DNA of 64,000 nucleotides from Actinokineospora baliensis (GTDB lineage Bacteria > Actinomycetota > Actinomycetes > Mycobacteriales > Pseudonocardiaceae), in the NCBI RefSeq assembly GCF_016907695.1, contig NZ_JAFBCK010000001.1:4011001-4075000 (forward strand), in the 5' to 3' direction. Both the position numbers and the translations under genes were made by a program. The notes beneath the pieces were generated by a model, which saw only the letters and a program-made list of their open reading frames with translations, was not told the DNA's origin and searched no databases. This document shows positions 25,457 through 34,498 of this stretch, in pieces (the first letter of the stretch is position 1; the number at the start of each line of letters is the position of its first letter).

Positions 25457-26532
25457 CGGGGACCGGCCAGCGCCTGACCGCGCAACGCGAGTTCCAGCGC
25501 CAGCCGCCGGGGCGGGTCGACCAGGTCGGCGCCCAGCAGCCCGGTCAGCTGCCGCACCCGGTAGCGCACGGTCTGCGGGTGCACGTCCAGGTGGGCCGCG
25601 ATCTCGTTGACACCCTGGGTTCGCAGCCACACCCGCAGCGTCGCGATGAGCCGGTCCCGCTGCTTCGGCGGGAGTGACGCCAGCGGCTCCAGGGCCCGGT
25701 CGGTCAGCCTGGCAAGGAGGAACTCGTCCGAGGTCAGCAGCAGCGCGGCCAGGTGGTCGGCACAACGCAGCACACCAGTACCGGGCAGGACACCCCTGGC
25801 GACCAGCTCCACCGCGCGCCGCGCGATCAGCAGCGACTCGCGGGCTCGCGCGGGCGGCACCGGCGGCCCGACGACAACCAGCCCCGCCAGGTCCGGCGGT
25901 ACGCGGTCTGCGGGCACCAGCAGGCACGGGTTGTCCGGGTCGACGAGCCCAACTGTGTCGACGTCTTGTGCGTGCTCCAGCAGCACGACGCTGACCTCCT
26001 CGGGCACCGGCCACTCGGCGGCGGCCGCCAGGTCGACGAGCTCGGCCGGGGTCGCCTCGCCCGCCAGCAGGAGGTGCAACAACCGGCGCCTGCGCTCGCG
26101 GAGCACGTCGTCGGCCTGATCGCGGGCCGCGGCGTACCCGGCCCGCGCGGTCGCGCACAGGTCATCGACGTGCGCGAACACCAGATCGGCTAGGTCGAGC
26201 AGCACCTCGGTGGACACCCCGCCGTCGCGGCCGAGTTCGCTGAGCCGCCGCCACAGGACGCGCGCACCGACCCGCACCGCGGTCTGCAGCGCGTCCAGGG
26301 ATCGCCCCTTCGCGTACTCGACCCGGCCCGCGTACCGCAACGCCGCAGTCGGGTCACCGCCCGGTCGGAGCGCCGCCGTGACCGCCGCGACCAGCACCCG
26401 GCTGCCCGCGTACTCCGGCACCGCCGCCTTGATCTCCGCGACGACCTCGGCGACCAGGTCGGTCCGCCGCAACCGGGCGACCAGCTCCACCGGCACCGCC
26501 GCCCACAGGCCCGTCTGCCGCTGCCCGGTCAT
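25453..26532 (-). CDS. PucR-family transcription regulator, paralog 1
   Basis: 359 residues. An all-helical N-terminal half contains YAGRVEYAKGRSLDALQTAV and ADLVFAHVDDL. A nucleotide-binding-like middle follows, and the C-terminal PucR helix-turn-helix reads TLRVWLRTQGVNEIAAHLD, then VHPQTVRYRVRQL. Two paralogs of the same architecture lie at 39402 and 42667, on the other side of the mce operon. The gene is divergent from the mce operon. Its promoter (26573-26602) is nearly the same as those of the two paralogs. PucR-type proteins are usually activators of catabolic genes responding to small metabolites; control of mce is inferred from position only. Confidence 0.85.
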   Translation of the reverse strand: MTGQRQTGLWAAVPVELVARLRRTDLVAEVVAEIKAAVPEYAGSRVLVAAVTAALRPGGDPTAALRYAGRVEYAKGRSLDALQTAVRVGARVLWRRLSELGRDGGVSTEVLLDLADLVFAHVDDLCATARAGYAAARDQADDVLRERRRRLLHLLLAGEATPAELVDLAAAAEWPVPEEVSVVLLEHAQDVDTVGLVDPDNPCLLVPADRVPPDLAGLVVVGPPVPPARARESLLIARRAVELVARGVLPGTGVLRCADHLAALLLTSDEFLLARLTDRALEPLASLPPKQRDRLIATLRVWLRTQGVNEIAAHLDVHPQTVRYRVRQLTGLLGADLVDPPRRLALELALRGQALAGPR

Positions 26533-26572
26533 GGCCGCTCCCTCCCGAAGCCCGGCGGGTGTTGCTCGGCCG

Positions 26573-26602
26573 ACGATAAATATCCGGTGTCGCGGGTGTC
26601 AA
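26573..26602 (-). promoter_or_regulatory. Promoter of PucR paralog 1
   Basis: On the minus strand TTGACA, 18 bases, TATCGT, followed by CGGC. The -10 ends 40 bases before the ATG. The same layout (TTGACACC, then TANSGTCG) precedes the other two paralogs. Confidence 0.68.
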
Positions 26603-26677
26603 CGATCTCCCGGGGACAAACCCGAATGCCGTTCTTGCGCGCCGCGTGACAATTCTGCGGGGCGGCGCGACATGTCG

Positions 26678-26706
26678 TTGTCGCCGAAGTGACCCGCTGG
26701 TAACGT
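26678..26706 (+). promoter_or_regulatory. Possible mce operon promoter
   Basis: TTGTCG, 17 bases, TAACGT, then CGCC. It is weaker than the PucR promoters but has a similar -10 and lies 65 bases before the first gene of the mce operon. Confidence 0.42.
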
Positions 26707-26770
26707 CGCCATTGCTGACGCGAAAAGCGTTGCGGTGCAACAGTTTCGGCATTCTGGTGAATGGGGCCCG

Positions 26771-27889
26771 ATGGGTTTCTCCTGTCCTTCCCGAGTGACG
26801 CTCGGGGTCGCGGCCGCCCTGCTGGCCGCCGGTGCGGGCGTCGTGGCGGTGGACGCGCAAGAGCGCGCCGCGGCGCCCGGCACCTTCGGGTGCGCGCTGC
26901 CGGGCGGGGAGTACGTCGACGTCCCGGTGGAGTTCGGTCTCACGGTGCCCGAGGCGGCCCCGGTCGGCACCCCGGTCACCGTGACCCCCTCCGCGCGCCT
27001 CGTCCTGCCCGCGACTCTCCGCTCCTATGGGTCCACAGTGGAGGGATTGGTCGCCGCTGAGATCGTTGTGCGGCAGGAGAAAACGTCGGAGGAGCTTGAC
27101 ATCGCGGCTGCTGAGTTGCCCGCTGCGGGTGACTTGACTGTCACGGCGGCCAGTGAGGGCGTCGAAGTGACGCCGGAGCAGGGCAAGGCACAGGTTCGGC
27201 TCACCGGTCTGACGGCCTCGCTGCGCGTCGGTCAGACCACGATCTCGTGCACCGCCAACGCGGTGGAGGGCGCTCTGGGGTCGGTCGACATCACTCCAGC
27301 CGCCGTGGCCGACTTGCCGCCCGGGTTGCCGTACAACTTCGACCTGACCGTCACCACCCGCCTGGCCAAGCTCAAGTCGGATGTGGTCATCGGCCCGGGG
27401 ACGTTCAGTTCGGTCATCGGCTTCCTCCCTGGCCCGGACGGCCGCTTGCCGCTCACCGGCGACCTGTCGCTGCCGCCCGCGAAGGCGTACCTGGTGGTGT
27501 TCCGGTTCATGCCGGTCACCAACACCATCACGCTCACCCCGGTCGGCCAGGCCACCGGCAGCGCGGTGCTCACCATCGACGGCACCCCGAACGCCAACGC
27601 CGACATCGACGTCGTCCTGCGCGTGGACCTGCGGGTGTCGGAGGTCTTCCAGGACGGCGTGCCGCTGGCCGTCGGCGACGCCTGCCACACCGCGACCCCG
27701 ATCGACATCCGGCTCAGGGGCAAGGTGCTGGTGGTGCCCGGCTCGGTCAGCACGCTCACCAGCGTGATCACCATCCCGCCGTTCACCGGCTGCGGCACCA
27801 CCGAGGACCTCGACCCGCTGATCACCGGTCTGGTCTCCGGCCCGGGCAACCCGCTCACCAACCGGCTCGTCACCCGGCCGCCGGTCTAG
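26771..27889 (+). CDS. Secreted protein of unknown function, first gene of the mce operon
   Basis: 372 residues from ATG 26771, where the signal peptide (VTLGVAAALLAAGAGVVAV) begins; a GTG at 26735 would add 12 residues. The mature protein begins with a Cys-containing segment (GTFGCALPGGEYVDVPVEFG) and is predicted mostly beta, with three visible Cys. It resembles the DUF6801-type secreted proteins of actinomycetes, recognised by eye only. The stop is 9 bases before mceG, so it is in the mce operon and may act in the envelope with the importer, for example in substrate presentation; this is inference. Confidence 0.75.
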   Translation: MGFSCPSRVTLGVAAALLAAGAGVVAVDAQERAAAPGTFGCALPGGEYVDVPVEFGLTVPEAAPVGTPVTVTPSARLVLPATLRSYGSTVEGLVAAEIVVRQEKTSEELDIAAAELPAAGDLTVTAASEGVEVTPEQGKAQVRLTGLTASLRVGQTTISCTANAVEGALGSVDITPAAVADLPPGLPYNFDLTVTTRLAKLKSDVVIGPGTFSSVIGFLPGPDGRLPLTGDLSLPPAKAYLVVFRFMPVTNTITLTPVGQATGSAVLTIDGTPNANADIDVVLRVDLRVSEVFQDGVPLAVGDACHTATPIDIRLRGKVLVVPGSVSTLTSVITIPPFTGCGTTEDLDPLITGLVSGPGNPLTNRLVTRPPV

Positions 27890-27898
27890 GGGGCCGCG

Positions 27899-28912
27899 AT
27901 GGGCGTCGAGGTGGTGGTGGAGGGCCTGGGCAAGTCGTTCGGCACCCAGGCCATCTGGCGGGACGTCACGCTGACCCTGCCCGCCGGGGAGGTCAGCGTC
28001 CTGTTGGGACCGTCAGGCACCGGCAAGTCGGTGTTCCTCAAGTGCTTGATCGGCCTGCTGCGCCCGGAACGCGGCCGGGTGCTGATCAACGGCGTCGACC
28101 TGTGCTCCTGCGCCGAACGCGACACCTACGAGATCCGCAAGCTCTTCGGCGTGCTGTTCCAGGACGGCGCCCTGTTCGGCTCGATGTCGGTCTACGACAA
28201 CATCGCCTTCCCGCTGCGCGAGCACACCCGCAAGAGCGAGAAGGAGGTGCGCGCCATCGTCATGTCCACAATGGACAAGGTCGGCATGCGCGGCGCCGAG
28301 CACAAACTCCCCGCCGAGATCTCCGGCGGCATGCGCAAGCGCGCAGGCCTGGCCCGCGCCCTGGTCCTCGACCCCCACATCATCCTGTGCGACGAGCCAG
28401 ACTCCGGCCTCGACCCGGTCCGCACCGCCCTGCTCAGCCAACTGCTCATCGACCTCAACGCCCAAACCGACGCCACCATCCTGATCGTCACCCACAACAC
28501 CACGGTGGCGCGCACCGTGCCGGACAACCTGGGCATGCTCTTCCGCAAGGAGTTGGTGGTGTTCGGCCCCCGAGAACTCCTCCTCACGACCGACATCCCC
28601 GTGGTGTCCCAATTCCTCAACGGCCACAAAGAAGGCCCCATCGGCATGTCCGAGGAGAACGACACCCCCGACGCAGGCCCAACCACCCACTCAGGCCCTC
28701 ACGAGATCACCCCCCAACTACCCCCCACCCCCGGCCTCCCACCCCGCGCCGCCGTCCGCCGACGCAAGCTCCGCCTCCTGCGCACCCTCGACACCCTCCC
28801 CGCCCACACCCGCACCGCCACCCTCGCCACCATGACCCCCGAAGACCTCGACCACTACGAAACCTGGCGCCGCCGCACCTCCGCCATCCCCTTCGCAGGC
28901 GGCCCCCAATGA
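27899..28912 (+). CDS. mceG: Mce transport ATPase (MceG/Mkl family)
   Basis: 337 residues. ABC ATPase with Walker A GPSGTGKS (about 39-46), Q-loop VLFQDGALFGSMSVYDN, signature ISGGMRKRAGLARAL, Walker B IILCDEPDSGLDP, and His-loop VTHNTT. The signature SGGMRKR is the form found in lipid importers of the MlaF/MceG class. About 90 extra C-terminal residues are present, Pro/Thr/Arg-rich. It powers uptake through the two YrbE permeases encoded downstream. In Mycobacterium mceG is unlinked; here it is inside the operon. The stop overlaps (ATGA) a repeat-rich frame rather than yrbEA, which is unusual. Codon use becomes strongly C-rich over the last 90 codons. Confidence 0.93.
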   Translation: MGVEVVVEGLGKSFGTQAIWRDVTLTLPAGEVSVLLGPSGTGKSVFLKCLIGLLRPERGRVLINGVDLCSCAERDTYEIRKLFGVLFQDGALFGSMSVYDNIAFPLREHTRKSEKEVRAIVMSTMDKVGMRGAEHKLPAEISGGMRKRAGLARALVLDPHIILCDEPDSGLDPVRTALLSQLLIDLNAQTDATILIVTHNTTVARTVPDNLGMLFRKELVVFGPRELLLTTDIPVVSQFLNGHKEGPIGMSEENDTPDAGPTTHSGPHEITPQLPPTPGLPPRAAVRRRKLRLLRTLDTLPAHTRTATLATMTPEDLDHYETWRRRTSAIPFAGGPQ

Positions 28913-29709
28913 CCTCGCCCCGCCACATCCACGCCGCGCGCGTGCTCTCGCCGACCACTCTTAGCAGAGTCGCCGCTGTCCACCTGCCGCCCCATCGCAG
29001 CCATCCAGTTCGCCGGTGGCCCTCGATGACTCCGCCTCGCTCCCACTGCGCCGAGGCCCACCTGCTGCTGCGCCTCGGCCATTCCACAGACCGGCGGCGC
29101 TCGATGCCCCAGCCCCGCCGCCACCCCATCCACGCCGCACGCATGCCACTGCGGAACACCGTGGTCCCGGGCGCTGTGGTGGTTGGTCTCGCCGTTCCCC
29201 ACCTGGTGCCGCCGCACCTCGGCCATCCCGATCACCGGCGGTTCCCGGTGACTTCGCCTTGCCGCCACCGCACCGCGCGCGTTCTATCGCCGAACGCCGT
29301 GGTCAGCCGCGCCGTTCCCCTACTGCCGTCGCGCCATCGCCCTCCACACCCCTCGACGATCCCACCTTCCGCCCGCCTCCGACGCCGCGCCGGCACACTC
29401 CCACGTCCGCGAGTCCCTGCTCCTAGCCCGAGTCATCGCACCCGGCGGCCCCCTATGACCCCGCCCCGCCAGCACCGCGCCGCGCGCGTGCTCTCGCCGC
29501 CCACCCTGATCGGTCTCGTCGCCGCGCACCTGCCGCCGCACCTCAGCCATCCCCATCACCGGCGGCCCCCGATGACCCCACTCCGCCACATCCACGTCGC
29601 ACGCTTGCCACTTCGGCGCACCCCATCCACCGCCCACCTCCGGCACCACATCCCGCCCGCACACCTCAGCGACAGCGAGCCCCGACACCTCCCCGGCGGC
29701 CCCCGATGA
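28909..29709 (+). CDS. Repeat-built Pro/Arg/His-rich ORF between mceG and yrbEA (uncertain)
   Basis: 266 codons. The start overlaps the mceG stop and the stop overlaps the yrbEA start, both by ATGA, so the frame fits the operon exactly. The product is made of six degenerate units, each starting Met or Val: a 39-residue unit MTxPRxHxAARVLSPxTL...LPPHxSHPxxRRxP appears nearly complete as units 1 (28909) and 5 (29455), and the rest are shortened or lengthened. There is no signal peptide, membrane segment or known domain, and composition is Pro, Arg and His throughout. I do not recognise it. It may be a translated spacer that keeps ribosomes coupled across an expanded junction, or a non-functional repeat array whose open frame is an accident. 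Confidence 0.4.
   Translation: MTSPRHIHAARVLSPTTLSRVAAVHLPPHRSHPVRRWPSMTPPRSHCAEAHLLLRLGHSTDRRRSMPQPRRHPIHAARMPLRNTVVPGAVVVGLAVPHLVPPHLGHPDHRRFPVTSPCRHRTARVLSPNAVVSRAVPLLPSRHRPPHPSTIPPSARLRRRAGTLPRPRVPAPSPSHRTRRPPMTPPRQHRAARVLSPPTLIGLVAAHLPPHLSHPHHRRPPMTPLRHIHVARLPLRRTPSTAHLRHHIPPAHLSDSEPRHLPGGPR
28909..29709 (+). repeat. Degenerate tandem array with ATG-bearing unit junctions
   Basis: Unit starts are at 28909, 29026, 29104, 29248, 29455 and 29572, with yrbEA beginning at 29706. Almost every junction reads like CGGCGGCCCCCGATGAC (unit 4 starts with GTG, unit 3 lacks the AC). The same junction sequence joins mceG to unit 1 and unit 6 to yrbEA. Units are 78 to 207 bases. It looks like repeated duplication of a gene-gene coupling junction. 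Confidence 0.75.
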
Positions 29710-30485
29710 GCGCCCCCCTCCGCGCCGCAACCGGGGTGTTGCGGGAACTCGGCGGTCTCTTCGCGCTGGGGCTCGATGTCGTGGTGGGGATGGCGCGGCC
29801 GGTGCGGTGGGGGGAGGTGGTGCGGCAGTTCTGGTTCATCGCCAGTGTGTCGATCTTGCCCGCGGCGTTGGTCGCGATCCCGTTCGGGGCGGTGATCACG
29901 TTGCAGTTGGGGTCGTTGACCGCGCAGATCGGGGCTGAGTCCTTCAACGGGGCGGCCAGCGTGCTCGCTGTGATCCAGCAGGCGAGTCCGATCGTCACCA
30001 CGCTGGTCGTCGCGGGGGCGGGGGGTTCGGCGATCTGCGCGGACCTCGGGTCGCGGACCATCCGCGAGGAGATCGACGCGATGCGGGTGTTGGGGGTGTC
30101 GCCGGTTCAGCGGTTGGTGGTGCCGAGGGTGGTGGCGGCGATGGCGGTGGCCGCCCTGCTCAACGGGATGGTCAGCGTGGTCGGGGTGTGCGGCGGCTAC
30201 TTCTTCACCGTCGTCGTCCAGGACGGGACGCCGGGGGCGTTCCTGTCCAGCTTCTCCGCCCTCGCCCAGTTGCCGGACCTCTGGGTGGCCGAGTTCAAGG
30301 CGTTGCTCTTCGGGTTCCTCGCCGGGCTCGTCGCCGCTTACCGGGGGCTCAACCCGCGCGGCGGCCCGAAGGGCGTCGGCGACGTGGTCAACCAGTCCGT
30401 GGTCATCACCTTCCTGCTGCTGTTCTTCGTGAACTTCGTGATCAGCGTGGTGTACCTGCGAATCGTCCCGGCGAAGGGGGCCTGA
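29706..30485 (+). CDS. yrbEA: Mce permease YrbEA (MlaE family)
   Basis: 259 residues. MlaE-type permease with five or so membrane helices: an N-terminal amphipathic segment, FIASVSILPAALVAIPFG, the loop REEIDAMRVLGVSPVQRLVV that contacts the ATPase, and FLLLFFVNFVISVVYL near the C-terminus. It forms the membrane channel with YrbEB. The ATG overlaps the stop of the repeat ORF; the next gene starts at TGATG over its own stop. Confidence 0.93.
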   Translation: MSAPLRAATGVLRELGGLFALGLDVVVGMARPVRWGEVVRQFWFIASVSILPAALVAIPFGAVITLQLGSLTAQIGAESFNGAASVLAVIQQASPIVTTLVVAGAGGSAICADLGSRTIREEIDAMRVLGVSPVQRLVVPRVVAAMAVAALLNGMVSVVGVCGGYFFTVVVQDGTPGAFLSSFSALAQLPDLWVAEFKALLFGFLAGLVAAYRGLNPRGGPKGVGDVVNQSVVITFLLLFFVNFVISVVYLRIVPAKGA

Positions 30486-31294
30486 TGATCACGCGCACCG
30501 CGGGCGCGCTGGAGCGCCTCGGCGAGCAGTTGCGGTTCTCCCTGCGCGCTCTCGCCTGGATCCCGTTCGCCCTCACCCGCTACTCCCGCGAGGTCGTCCG
30601 CCTGCTGGCCGAGGTCAGTTTCGGCAGCGGTGCCCTCGCGGTGATCGGCGGCACGATCGGGGTCATGGTGGGTCTCAGCGTCTTCACCGGCACCGTCGTC
30701 GGCCTGCAGGGGTTCGCCGCGCTCAACCAGATCGGCACCTCCGCGTTCGCCGGGTTCCTCTCCGCGTACTTCAACACCCGCGAGATCGCCCCGCTGGTCG
30801 CCGGGCTCGCCCTGTCGTCGACCGTCGGGTCCGGGTTCACCGCCCAGCTCGGCGCGATGCGCATCTCCGAGGAGATCGACGCGCTGGAGGTGATGGCGGT
30901 GCGGTCCATGCCGTACCTGGTGACCACCCGGATCGTCGCCGGGTTCGCCGCGATCATCCCGCTCTACGTCGTCGGCCTGCTGACCTCCTACCTCGCCGCC
31001 CGCGTCACCACCGTCGGCGTCTACGGCCAGTCGGCGGGCACCTACGACCACTACTTCTCGCTGTTCCTGCCACCGGAGGACGTCATCTGGTCGTTCGTGA
31101 AGGTGCTCGTGTTCAGCGTCGCGATCATCCTCACCCACTGCTTCTACGGCTACCGCGCTTCCGGGGGCCCGGCGGGTGTCGGGGTCGCCGTCGGCCGGTC
31201 GGTGCGGACCGCGATCGTCGTGGTGTCCATTATGGACTTCTTTCTCAGCCTCGCGATCTGGGGCGCTTCAACGACTGTGCGGGTGGCCGGATGA
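30485..31294 (+). CDS. yrbEB: Mce permease YrbEB (MlaE family)
   Basis: 269 residues. Second MlaE permease. It has the same EEIDALEVM ATPase-contact loop (ISEEIDALEVMAVRSMPYLV), several hydrophobic helices, and the C-terminal YGYRASGGPAGVGVAVGRSV signature of YrbEB proteins. It is translationally coupled to YrbEA upstream and overlaps mceA downstream by ATGA. Confidence 0.93.
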   Translation: MITRTAGALERLGEQLRFSLRALAWIPFALTRYSREVVRLLAEVSFGSGALAVIGGTIGVMVGLSVFTGTVVGLQGFAALNQIGTSAFAGFLSAYFNTREIAPLVAGLALSSTVGSGFTAQLGAMRISEEIDALEVMAVRSMPYLVTTRIVAGFAAIIPLYVVGLLTSYLAARVTTVGVYGQSAGTYDHYFSLFLPPEDVIWSFVKVLVFSVAIILTHCFYGYRASGGPAGVGVAVGRSVRTAIVVVSIMDFFLSLAIWGASTTVRVAG

Positions 31295-32490
31295 GCCGCC
31301 TGCGCGACCAGGCGCTCGGACTGGTCTTCCTCCTGCTGCTCGGCGCGCTGGGCTGGCTCGCCGTGGCCGTCTACGCCAAGGAGTTCACCTCCGCCGCCGT
31401 GGTGACGTTGCGCGCCGACCGGGTCGGCAACCAGCTCAGGGTCAACGCCGACGTCAAGGTGCGCGGTGTGATCGTCGGCAGCGTCCGGGCGGTCAGCACC
31501 ACCGGTGACGGCGTGTCCGTCGAGTTGGCCATCGATCCCGACCGGCTCGGCCAGCTCCCCAGCAACTCGACCGCTCGGCTGCTGCCCAAGACCCTGTTCG
31601 GCCAGCGCTACGTCAGCCTGGTCCTGCCCGACGAGCCCGCCCGCCCCCTCGCCGACGGCGATGTCATCCGCCAGGACACCACGACGCGCGCCATCGAGGT
31701 CGAGAAGGCGCTGCGCGACTTGATGCCCGTGCTGCAAGCCGTCGCGCCGCACAAGCTCTCCAGCACGCTCGGTGCCCTCTCGCAGGCGCTGGAGGGCAGG
31801 GGCAAGTCGCTGGGGGAGACCCTGGTCGGCCTCAACTCCTACCTCGACCAGCTCAACCCGAGCCTGCCGAAGATCCAGGCCGACATCACCGCGCTCGCCG
31901 ACACGTTCGCCGTCTACGAGACCGCCGGACCCGACATCGTCGACGCCTTGGCCGGGTTGACCGTCACCACAAAGACTTTCGCTGAGCAGAAGGACAACGT
32001 CGCCGCCCTCTTCGACACCATGACCGACACCGCCGCCGACCTCGAAGGCTTCGTGACGGCCAACCGCGCCACCCTGATCGGCCTGTCCGCCGCCAGCCGC
32101 CCCACCCTGGAACTGCTGGCCCGCTACTCACCCGAGTTCCCCTGCCTCACCCAGGCCGCCGTCGCCCTCAGGCCGCGCGTCGACACCGTGCTCGGCAAGG
32201 GCACCAACGAACCGGGCCTGCACGTCAAGCTCACAGTCAAGCCCGGTCGCGGCGCCTACCAGCCCGGCCGCGACAAACCCGCCTTCACCGCGACCGGCGG
32301 CCCCCGCTGCTACCCGGCGGGCCTCAGCCAGGGCAGCGTGATCCCGGCCGTGGCGAACTCGCCGCAGGAAGGCCGGTTCATCGCCGAGTTGCTTGCCCCG
32401 GTGGAAGGCGTCACCCCGGCTGAGATGGGTGATTGGGGTGGCCTGCTCGTCGGACCACTGCTGCGCGGCGCGGAGGTGGAGCTCTCATGA
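31291..32490 (+). CDS. mceA: Mce-family protein A
   Basis: 399 residues. One N-terminal membrane anchor (LGLVFLLLLGALGWLAVAVY), an MCE/MlaD domain at about 38-115 (VNADVKVRGVIVGSVRAV, LFGQRYVSLVLP), a helical region to about 300, and a Cys-containing tail (GAYQPGRDKPAFTATGG, then PRCYP). Mce proteins form hexameric tubes that carry hydrophobic substrates across the periplasm-like space; six different proteins, A-F, make the tube in actinomycetes. Confidence 0.92.
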   Translation: MSRLRDQALGLVFLLLLGALGWLAVAVYAKEFTSAAVVTLRADRVGNQLRVNADVKVRGVIVGSVRAVSTTGDGVSVELAIDPDRLGQLPSNSTARLLPKTLFGQRYVSLVLPDEPARPLADGDVIRQDTTTRAIEVEKALRDLMPVLQAVAPHKLSSTLGALSQALEGRGKSLGETLVGLNSYLDQLNPSLPKIQADITALADTFAVYETAGPDIVDALAGLTVTTKTFAEQKDNVAALFDTMTDTAADLEGFVTANRATLIGLSAASRPTLELLARYSPEFPCLTQAAVALRPRVDTVLGKGTNEPGLHVKLTVKPGRGAYQPGRDKPAFTATGGPRCYPAGLSQGSVIPAVANSPQEGRFIAELLAPVEGVTPAEMGDWGGLLVGPLLRGAEVELS

Positions 32491-33509
32491 CCGCGGACCT
32501 GCGCGGGCCGCTGCTCAAAGGCGCCGTCTTCACCGTGGTCACGGTCCTGGCGACCCTCCTGCTCGCCGCGACCATCGCCAACCGGGGCACCGGCGACACC
32601 GCCGTCTACAAGGCCCGCTTCACCGATGTCACCTCGCTCAACGCGGGTGACGACATCCGCATGGCCGGGGTCCGGGTCGGGCAGGTGCGCGACATCTCGG
32701 TGGTGGACCGCCGGTTCAGCGAGGTCGAGTTCGATGTGGACCGCCGCTACGCCCTGGCCCCGTCGATCACCGCCACGGTCCGCTTCCGCAACCTCATCGG
32801 CCAGCGCTACATCGCCCTCGACCAGGGCGCGGACTCCGGGAAGCTGGCCGAAGGCAGCACCATCCCGCTCGAGCGCACCAGACCCGCCGTGGACCTGACC
32901 GCCATGTTCAACGGGTTCAAGCCGCTCCTGCAAGCGCTTTCGCCCGAGGACGTGAACAAGCTGTCGCTTCAGATCGTCCAAGTCCTGCAGGGCGAGAGCG
33001 GCACCGTGGGTGATCTGGTGCGCCACATCGGGTCGCTGACCACCACGCTCGCCGCCAAGGACGACGTGGTCGGTCGAGTGATCGACAACCTCAACACCGT
33101 TCTGTCGCAGGTAGATGCCAAAGATGAGCAGCTGTCCACTTTGGTGCTCACCACGCAGCAGCTGGTCAGCGGGCTGGCCAAGGACGCCGCCCCGATCGGT
33201 GACGCCATCGACGGCATCGCCGCGCTCACCAACGCCACGGCAGGCCTGCTCGACCAGGGCCGCGAGCCCCTGCGCCGCGATGTCGACGCCCTGGGTTCGT
33301 TGTCGAAGTCGTTGGCCGACAACACACCCGAGTTCGAGAAGTTCCTCACCGCACTCCCGGTCAAGTACGAGGCCATCGGGCGGACCGCCTCCTACGGTTC
33401 CTGGCTGAACTTCTACCTCTGCTCGGCTACAACCGACGTCGCCCCCGCCCCCGGCCAGGCCCCCGGCGACATCGGGATCCCGATCACCGACGCGAGGTGC
33501 CGCCCGTGA
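32487..33509 (+). CDS. mceB: Mce-family protein B
   Basis: 340 residues; the ATG overlaps the mceA stop as ATGA. N-terminal anchor VVTVLATLLLAATIAN, MCE domain (AGDDIRMAGVRVGQVRDISV, LIGQRYIALDQG), a long helical region, and a Cys at WLNFYLCSATTD shared by Mce-B proteins. It has no lipobox and is probably membrane-anchored. Confidence 0.92.
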   Translation: MTADLRGPLLKGAVFTVVTVLATLLLAATIANRGTGDTAVYKARFTDVTSLNAGDDIRMAGVRVGQVRDISVVDRRFSEVEFDVDRRYALAPSITATVRFRNLIGQRYIALDQGADSGKLAEGSTIPLERTRPAVDLTAMFNGFKPLLQALSPEDVNKLSLQIVQVLQGESGTVGDLVRHIGSLTTTLAAKDDVVGRVIDNLNTVLSQVDAKDEQLSTLVLTTQQLVSGLAKDAAPIGDAIDGIAALTNATAGLLDQGREPLRRDVDALGSLSKSLADNTPEFEKFLTALPVKYEAIGRTASYGSWLNFYLCSATTDVAPAPGQAPGDIGIPITDARCRP

Positions 33510-34498
33510 AGCCGTTCCAGGAGCGCGACCCGGTCCGGATGGGCCTGGTCGGAGCGCTGACCATGGCGTTGGTCGCCCTGCTGGTGTTCGGCTGGGACCA
33601 CCTCCCTGCCCTCGGCGGCACCACCTACACCGCCCAGTTCCGCGAGGCGGCGGGCCTCAAACCCGACGACGAGGTCAGGGTCGCCGGGGTGAAGGTCGGC
33701 GCGGTCACCAAGGTCGAGCTGACCGGCACCCACGTCACGGTCACCTTCCGCGCCAAAGACGTCTGGCTCGGCGACCAGACCGTGGCCGCCATCAAGATCA
33801 AAACCCTGCTCGGGCAGAAGAACCTTGCCCTGGACCCGTTGGGAACCGAGGAACTCGACCCCGACACCCCGATCCCGCTCGAGCGCACGCTCACCGCCTA
33901 CGACGTCAACGACGCGTTCGCTGACCTGGCCAAGACGACCGGTGAGATCGACACCGATCAGCTCGCCGAGAGCTTCCGGACGCTGTCGCGGACCTTCTCC
34001 GCCACCACCCCCGACGACGTCCGCACCGCGCTCGACGGCCTGTCCCGCCTCTCGCGCACCATCGCCGGTCGTGACCAGGAGCTCAAGCGGTTGTTGGCCA
34101 GCACCAAGGGGATCAGCAAGACCCTGGCCGACCGCGGCGACCAGTTCCAGGCGCTCATCAACGACGGTGACACGCTGCTCGCCGAGTTCGCCCGCCGCCG
34201 CGACGCGATCAGCGCGCTGCTCACCGGCACCAGGGACCTGTCCAAGCAGCTGTCCGGCCTGGTCGCCGACAACCAGCAGCAGCTCGCGCCCGCGCTGCGG
34301 CAACTGGAACGCGTCACCGAGGTGTTGCGCCGCAACCAGGACAACCTCGACCGGAGCCTGCGCCTGGCCGGTCCGTTCTACCGGCTCGTCGGCAACGCCG
34401 TGGGCAACGGGCACTGGATCGACAGCTACATCTGCGGCCTCATCCCGGTCGCCGACGGGTCCGCGGGCTGCGTCCCGCCCGCACCGGGGGGACGCTGA
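33506..34498 (+). CDS. mceC: Mce-family protein C
   Basis: 330 residues; GTG 33506 overlaps the mceB stop as GTGA and has GAGGTG upstream, so it is preferred to GTG 33497. Anchor VGALTMALVALLVFGW, MCE domain (DDEVRVAGVKVGAVTKVELT, LLGQKNLALDPLG), then coiled-coil-like helices. The C-terminal Cys pair sits in IDSYICGLIPVADGSAGC. Confidence 0.92.
   Translation: MKPFQERDPVRMGLVGALTMALVALLVFGWDHLPALGGTTYTAQFREAAGLKPDDEVRVAGVKVGAVTKVELTGTHVTVTFRAKDVWLGDQTVAAIKIKTLLGQKNLALDPLGTEELDPDTPIPLERTLTAYDVNDAFADLAKTTGEIDTDQLAESFRTLSRTFSATTPDDVRTALDGLSRLSRTIAGRDQELKRLLASTKGISKTLADRGDQFQALINDGDTLLAEFARRRDAISALLTGTRDLSKQLSGLVADNQQQLAPALRQLERVTEVLRRNQDNLDRSLRLAGPFYRLVGNAVGNGHWIDSYICGLIPVADGSAGCVPPAPGGR

Noticed and set aside
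28909..29709. Array considered as CRISPR
   Set aside because: Units vary from 78 to 207 bases, the conserved parts are junctions rather than repeats with unique spacers, and no cas genes are present.
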